A stretch of 64,000 nucleotides of DNA from Sediminicola sp040566555 (GTDB taxonomy: Bacteria > Bacteroidota > Bacteroidia > Flavobacteriales > Flavobacteriaceae): NCBI RefSeq assembly GCF_040566555.1, contig NZ_JBEWYP010000003.1, positions 310,001 to 374,000 on the forward strand, read 5' to 3'. Positions 59,776-64,000 of the stretch are shown in pieces. Made by a program: the position numbers and the translations under genes. The notes beneath the pieces were generated by a model. The model had not been told where the DNA came from. It ran no database searches and saw only the letters and a program-made list of their open reading frames with translations. How positions within the stretch are numbered: position 1 is the first letter of the stretch; the number at the start of each line of letters is the position of its first letter.

Positions 59776-62193
59776 TTAATTGGTATATTCCAAACAATCC
59801 ATACCGATGGGCGATCCATCGGGGATAGTTGGACTGGGTATCACTTTAAACTGTTCTGGGTGATTGTAGAAGTCATTGATCCTCCGTACCATTTCCCTAC
59901 TGATCGCATCTTTGGATTTAGATACCAGATCTGATTTGATATCCATCAAAACAGCACTTGCAATGGCATTCACCTGTGGGTGCACCTTATCGTGGGCAGC
60001 TAAATTCATGATATGGAACAACACCCTAAAATTGATGGATTGTTGCACTTCATTTTCATATGGATCCCTAGGATTATGGTTTATGGTACCCTTTACCAAG
60101 TCATCCAAAACCTCATTTAACCCCAAATTGGAAGGTTCCAAACTTTTCTGCTGAATGAGTCGGGATGCCCGTTCTGGATGCAACAATAGCTTCAACGTCA
60201 TATCTGCTGCGGTCTCCGGAGCTGATATTGCATCAAAGGAAACACCTGTTTTACCCTTAAATGATTCCCTTGTCCTGTTGTAGCCAATGGCCCTGGGAGG
60301 AAATAAGGACAATTTGTCCTTGGGAATAGCAATTTCTTGGGCGTCCAATGTTTTTAAAATGCTCTTAACCGCATTTTCCTGTACTTTTTTATCTACAGTT
60401 TTAACTGTTAACTGTCCATCACCCTTAACCGTATAATTATAATCCAACCCTCCTATAACCTTTGCTACAGCCTCCGTTTGATACCTATGGAAAAAATATA
60501 AGGGCACAAAAACATCCTCTAACACAGAATTTGGTTCGTTCTTTCTGATATTATCCATAGAAAAATTGGAGATGGCAACTTTTCTCACTTCCAACATCTC
60601 CTTAAGTTCATCGCTTGCAGCTTTACCGTTATCCCATAAATGCCCCAATACATGGGCCCCACCTTGTGGTCTTGCATCCGAGTCGGAGATATATCGCAAT
60701 CCTTTATTTTGTGCTTTTGTCAATATTTCATTTAGCGCCTCCCTTTCATTACTTCCTTCCTCTAGTTGTGAATAGGAATATGCCACAGTAACTTTATCCC
60801 ATTCCCCTATCCCATTGGCATAGGCCTTGGAAAAATCTATTTTCCCATTTTTAACTGAAAATTGAGGATGCGGATAATCCATTACCGAAGCTCTATCGTT
60901 GGTACTTGCCGCAAAATTATGTGAAAAACCAAGGGTATGACCAATTTCATGTGCCGATAATTGCCTGATTCTGGCCAAAGAAAGGTCCAAAAGTTCTTGG
61001 TAATTATCATCACGTTCTGCAAAAGGCTTGTCCATCAACGCCTGGGCAATTAGAAAATCCTGTCTAATACGCAAACTCCCTAGGCTCACATGGCCCTTCA
61101 TAATTTCCCCCGTTCTTGGATCGGTTATGCTACTTCCGTAGCTCCATCCCCTTGTTGACCTATGTACCCATTGGATCACGTTGTAACGAACGTCCAATGG
61201 ATCGGCATCATCCGGAAGCATTTTCAATTGAAATGCATCTTTATATCCAATAGCCTCAAAAGCATGGTTCCACCATTTCCCACCGTCCAATAATGCAGAT
61301 CGCACGGGCTCCGGGGTACCATTGTCCAAATAGTATATAATAGGTTCCACAGCCTCACTCATGGTAGCTGAAGGATCTTTCTTCTCCAATCTATGGCGCG
61401 TAACAAACTGTTTTAAAATGGGTTCTTGAACTGGCGTGGCATAATCGTAATACGAAAAAGGATAGGACCCACTTCTTGGATCAAATTCCCTTTTTTTATA
61501 GCCATTGTCTGGCAACTCTATAAATGAATTGTGTTGGGATACTGTCACAATACTTTTATTGGGGGCGACTCCTTCCAAAAGCTTGGCTTTTTCCTCTACA
61601 ACCCCGGTAAAGGTTAAAATAATATCCATTTCCACATTTTTCGGGAATGCTTTGGTACGTTCCAAATCTATAGCACTTTTACTCTTATCCAAACTATAGT
61701 TCCCCTGCTTTTTCTCCTTTAATTTTAAAGCAACGCCATGAATGTCCTGCATTAAAAAATCGGTCATATCTATAATAAAACGACCATCTTTCTCCTCTTC
61801 TATTTTAAATCCGAACAAAACCGATTTGGCAAATGCCTGCTCTATTGATTTTTTCTCCAAGCTATTCTCTGTGATGGCCCTATATTTTAGATTGGGCTGT
61901 ACCAATAGAAGTTTGTTGCCTGCCCGTTTAAAGTATACCACCTGTTCATTACCCAATTGGCCCCGATCCAAGCCTAGGTCATTGCTCCCTATGCCACTAC
62001 TAAGGGAATATACATAAAGGAATTCTTTGTTCAATTCGCTTACCTCCATATATACCTTATCATTCCCTTGATCGTAGTAGAAGGCAAAGAGGCCATCAAA
62101 CTTCTTGAAATTTTTACTTTTTTCGGAAAATTGGGCAAATAAGACGGTCGTTGCCATAAAGAAGACAACTGCAAAATTAAAGAGGTATTTCAT
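59776..62193 (-). CDS. Secreted zinc-dependent metalloprotease (DUF5117/DUF4953 type)
   Basis: An 805-residue exported protein with a signal peptide (YLFNFAVVFFMATTVLFAQ). The metalloprotease core shows HEIGHTLGFSHN, the HExxHxxGxxH zinc site, with an N-terminal DUF5117/5118-like domain (about 30-250) and a long C-terminal DUF4953-like region. Best known in Bacteroidota as large periplasmic or surface proteases of unknown substrate. Leads the transcript with the threonine aldolase gene and diverges from the ATP-grasp gene. Confidence 0.88.
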   Translation of the reverse strand: MKYLFNFAVVFFMATTVLFAQFSEKSKNFKKFDGLFAFYYDQGNDKVYMEVSELNKEFLYVYSLSSGIGSNDLGLDRGQLGNEQVVYFKRAGNKLLLVQPNLKYRAITENSLEKKSIEQAFAKSVLFGFKIEEEKDGRFIIDMTDFLMQDIHGVALKLKEKKQGNYSLDKSKSAIDLERTKAFPKNVEMDIILTFTGVVEEKAKLLEGVAPNKSIVTVSQHNSFIELPDNGYKKREFDPRSGSYPFSYYDYATPVQEPILKQFVTRHRLEKKDPSATMSEAVEPIIYYLDNGTPEPVRSALLDGGKWWNHAFEAIGYKDAFQLKMLPDDADPLDVRYNVIQWVHRSTRGWSYGSSITDPRTGEIMKGHVSLGSLRIRQDFLIAQALMDKPFAERDDNYQELLDLSLARIRQLSAHEIGHTLGFSHNFAASTNDRASVMDYPHPQFSVKNGKIDFSKAYANGIGEWDKVTVAYSYSQLEEGSNEREALNEILTKAQNKGLRYISDSDARPQGGAHVLGHLWDNGKAASDELKEMLEVRKVAISNFSMDNIRKNEPNSVLEDVFVPLYFFHRYQTEAVAKVIGGLDYNYTVKGDGQLTVKTVDKKVQENAVKSILKTLDAQEIAIPKDKLSLFPPRAIGYNRTRESFKGKTGVSFDAISAPETAADMTLKLLLHPERASRLIQQKSLEPSNLGLNEVLDDLVKGTINHNPRDPYENEVQQSINFRVLFHIMNLAAHDKVHPQVNAIASAVLMDIKSDLVSKSKDAISREMVRRINDFYNHPEQFKVIPSPTIPDGSPIGMDCLEYTN

Positions 62194-62386
62194 AGTACTA
62201 AAAATTGAAGTTCTAAATTTATGTAAAATGGTTCAAACATTATTATCACTTGGTATTTTTATATTGATATCGCCTTTTTGATAAAATTCAACTCCTCTTT
62301 TTATCTAATTAATAATTCTTAGGGCAATGCAACAAGTTTAAATATCCAATTGACTAAAATGCAGTATCTTATAGAAAATTTAGTAT

Positions 62387-63853
62387 ATGAGCTCGAATAT
62401 CAAAAAACCCATTTTCTCCTCTTATATTAACAACCCCGACCTCTTTGATGAAGTATTTGATACCCTTGGTAGCACTAAAAATGTTTACCAAAAGTTGTTT
62501 GACCTATATGGGAATCACTCCATCATGGATTATGTACAGCTGAACAATAAGGCCAAGTCTTCCTTTTTTAATCAAGGGATTACATTCCAGACCTATGGAG
62601 AACATGACACAAAGGAAAAAATATTCCCCTTTGATCTTTTTCCCAGAATCATAGATCCTGATGAATGGAATACAATAGAGCGCGGTGCCATTCAAAGGAG
62701 CAAAGCATTAAATTTATTTTTATGGGATATCTACCATGATAAAAAAATCATCAAAGATGGTATTGTTCCCTTGGACCTAATAAGTTCTTCTGCCAATTAC
62801 CTGCATCAAATGATAGGGGTAGATCCTCCGGGAGGTATTTACAACCATATATCGGGTACCGATATCATCAAACATTCTGACGGAGAATATTATGTGTTGG
62901 AGGACAATATTAGATGTCCCTCCGGTGTAAGTTATGTCATTTGTAACCGAACGGCTCTTAAAAGGGCACTTTTTGGGGTGTTTAATCATTATAAGACACA
63001 TACGGTTACCAACTATGCTGAAAATCTACTCGATATCTTGGAGAGTGTAAAACCTAAAGGCGTGGATATTCCCAATTGTGTGGTGATTACCCCCGGGATG
63101 TACAATTCCGCTTTCTATGAGCATTCATATCTAGCGAAGGCCATGGGTGTGGAATTGGTGGAAGGTCGGGATCTATTTGTGGAGAATGATTTTGTATATA
63201 TGAAAACCATTCGCGGGCCCATCAAAGTAGACGTAATTTACCGAAGGGTGGATGACCAATTTCTGGATCCGTTGGAATTTAGGGCCGATTCCTCTCTAGG
63301 AGTCCCTGGTCTTTTCGCGGCCTATATAAAAGGGAATGTTTGTTTGGCAAATGCTCCGGGAACTGGAGTCGCAGATGATAAGGCGGTATATACCTATATG
63401 CCCCAAATCATTAAATATTATTTGGATGAAGAGCCAATTCTCAACAATGTGCACACCTATCACTGCAGCAGACCCGATGAACTAAAATATGTATTGGAAC
63501 ATATCCATGAATTGGTGGTAAAACCCGTAGATGAAGCAGGTGGTTATGGTATTTCCATTGGCAACAGGCTTACCAAAGAAGAAATAAAGGTAGTTCAGGA
63601 ACAAATAAAGGAGCATCCTAGAAAGTACATCGCCCAACCTATAATGTCACTTTCCGTTCACCCTACATATATAGATGACAGTGAATCCTTTGAGCAGAGA
63701 CATGTGGATTTAAGAACTTTTACATTGTTGGGGAACAATAAAGAGTTTGTCCTTAAAGGCGGACTTTCACGGGTTGCGCTTAAAAAAGGAAATCTAATAG
63801 TAAATTCTTCACAAGGAGGAGGATCCAAAGACACCTGGGTATTAAAAAAATAA
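62387..63853 (+). CDS. Circularly permuted type 2 ATP-grasp protein
   Basis: A 488-residue protein of the circularly permuted ATP-grasp (DUF404/DUF407) family. Recognisable blocks are GVDPPGGIYNHISGTDI, HSDGEYYVLEDNIRCPSGVSYV, RDLFVENDFVYMKT and VVKPVDEAGGYGISIG, which form the ATP- and metal-binding parts. These enzymes are predicted to form peptide-like amide bonds and occur with alpha-E and transglutaminase-like proteins. The start is the ATG at 62387 after a 193-base divergent region. The next gene, alpha-E, follows after 9 bases. Confidence 0.88.
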   Translation: MSSNIKKPIFSSYINNPDLFDEVFDTLGSTKNVYQKLFDLYGNHSIMDYVQLNNKAKSSFFNQGITFQTYGEHDTKEKIFPFDLFPRIIDPDEWNTIERGAIQRSKALNLFLWDIYHDKKIIKDGIVPLDLISSSANYLHQMIGVDPPGGIYNHISGTDIIKHSDGEYYVLEDNIRCPSGVSYVICNRTALKRALFGVFNHYKTHTVTNYAENLLDILESVKPKGVDIPNCVVITPGMYNSAFYEHSYLAKAMGVELVEGRDLFVENDFVYMKTIRGPIKVDVIYRRVDDQFLDPLEFRADSSLGVPGLFAAYIKGNVCLANAPGTGVADDKAVYTYMPQIIKYYLDEEPILNNVHTYHCSRPDELKYVLEHIHELVVKPVDEAGGYGISIGNRLTKEEIKVVQEQIKEHPRKYIAQPIMSLSVHPTYIDDSESFEQRHVDLRTFTLLGNNKEFVLKGGLSRVALKKGNLIVNSSQGGGSKDTWVLKK

Positions 63854-63862
63854 AACCAACAT

Positions 63863-64000
63863 ATGTTAGCTAGAGTTGCGAATAATCTTTTCTGGATGGG
63901 CCGTTATATTGAGCGCGCCGAACACTTGGCCAGATATTTAAACGTAAATTATTTTTCCTCCTTGGATGCACCCAACGAGCTATCCCAGTCCAGACAGTTC
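63863..64000 (+). CDS. Alpha-E domain protein (partial, cut by right edge)
   Basis: The first 46 codons of an alpha-helical alpha-E (DUF403) protein, beginning MLARVANNLFWMGRYIERAEHLAR, which is the family's characteristic N terminus. It begins 9 bases after the ATP-grasp stop, so the two are one operon. Its end, and probably a transglutaminase-like gene, lie beyond the window. Confidence 0.85.
   Translation, partial: MLARVANNLFWMGRYIERAEHLARYLNVNYFSSLDAPNELSQSRQF

Noticed and set aside
1..64000. tRNA, rRNA, insertion sequence, integrase or prophage genes
   Set aside because: None recognised in the intergenic gaps or reading frames on either strand; no transposase or tRNA-like cloverleaf seen by eye.

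Overview
The window is AT-rich and densely coded on both strands. It reads as a chromosome segment of a member of the Flavobacteriaceae (Bacteroidota). The support is: TonB-dependent receptors, Bacteroidota-type -7 boxes (TAnnTTTG) close to start codons, few clear Shine-Dalgarno sites, a BatA-domain protein, DUF4834, YfhO, DUF937 and a two-component sulfonolipid-type locus. I see no rRNA, tRNA, CRISPR array, insertion sequence or prophage. Intergenic gaps are short (all under 300 bases) and many operon ends carry clear hairpin terminators.

Left third (1-19033): the tail of an outer-membrane beta-barrel protein, a methyltransferase, and a ferredoxin divergent from a LuxC-type acyl-CoA reductase that leads a run with serC, serA and a DUF937 protein. 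Two small membrane or lipid-anchored proteins follow, then a probable metal-responsive TonB receptor with a His/Cys-containing small partner. A leftward block holds a fatty acid hydroxylase/sterol desaturase, a monohaem cytochrome c, a Tat-exported sulfite-oxidase-family molybdoenzyme, a methyltransferase, folE and msrA. A rightward block holds a LolD-like ATPase, a CPBP protease, a TIGR02757 protein, an S10 peptidase and a SpoIIAA-like protein.

Middle (18272-43740): a glycerol catabolic locus (DeoR-type regulator divergent from glpD-glpK-glpF plus a secreted hydrolase), an MscS channel, DUF3050, AI-2E-type permease, GDSL hydrolase, a GNAT-nitrilase fusion, a GT2 glycosyltransferase, and an operon of BatA protein, zinc-site-less dihydroorotase homologue, small membrane protein and esterase. 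Then come an MBL-fold hydrolase, a conserved 485-residue protein of unknown function, bcp, an endonuclease III lacking its Fe-S cysteines, a 47-residue microprotein, an ECF-like sigma factor and uvrA.

Right third (43741-64000): a secreted Tyr/Arg-rich repeat protein behind a sigma-54-like site; a leftward surface-polysaccharide run (DUF4834, YfhO, glycosyltransferase, flippase); then the most interesting locus, a GNAT-fold acyltransferase-like gene convergent with an alpha-oxoamine synthase (serine palmitoyl/cysteate acyl transferase type) and a cysteine/cysteate-synthase-like enzyme, consistent with capnine-type sulfonolipid synthesis. The O-phosphoserine made by SerC and the sulfite handled by the molybdoenzyme are plausible metabolic links. 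The window closes with an oligopeptidase B-like lipoprotein, EbfC, a YegP-like protein, threonine aldolase, a large zinc metalloprotease, and the start of a circularly permuted ATP-grasp/alpha-E module cut by the right edge.
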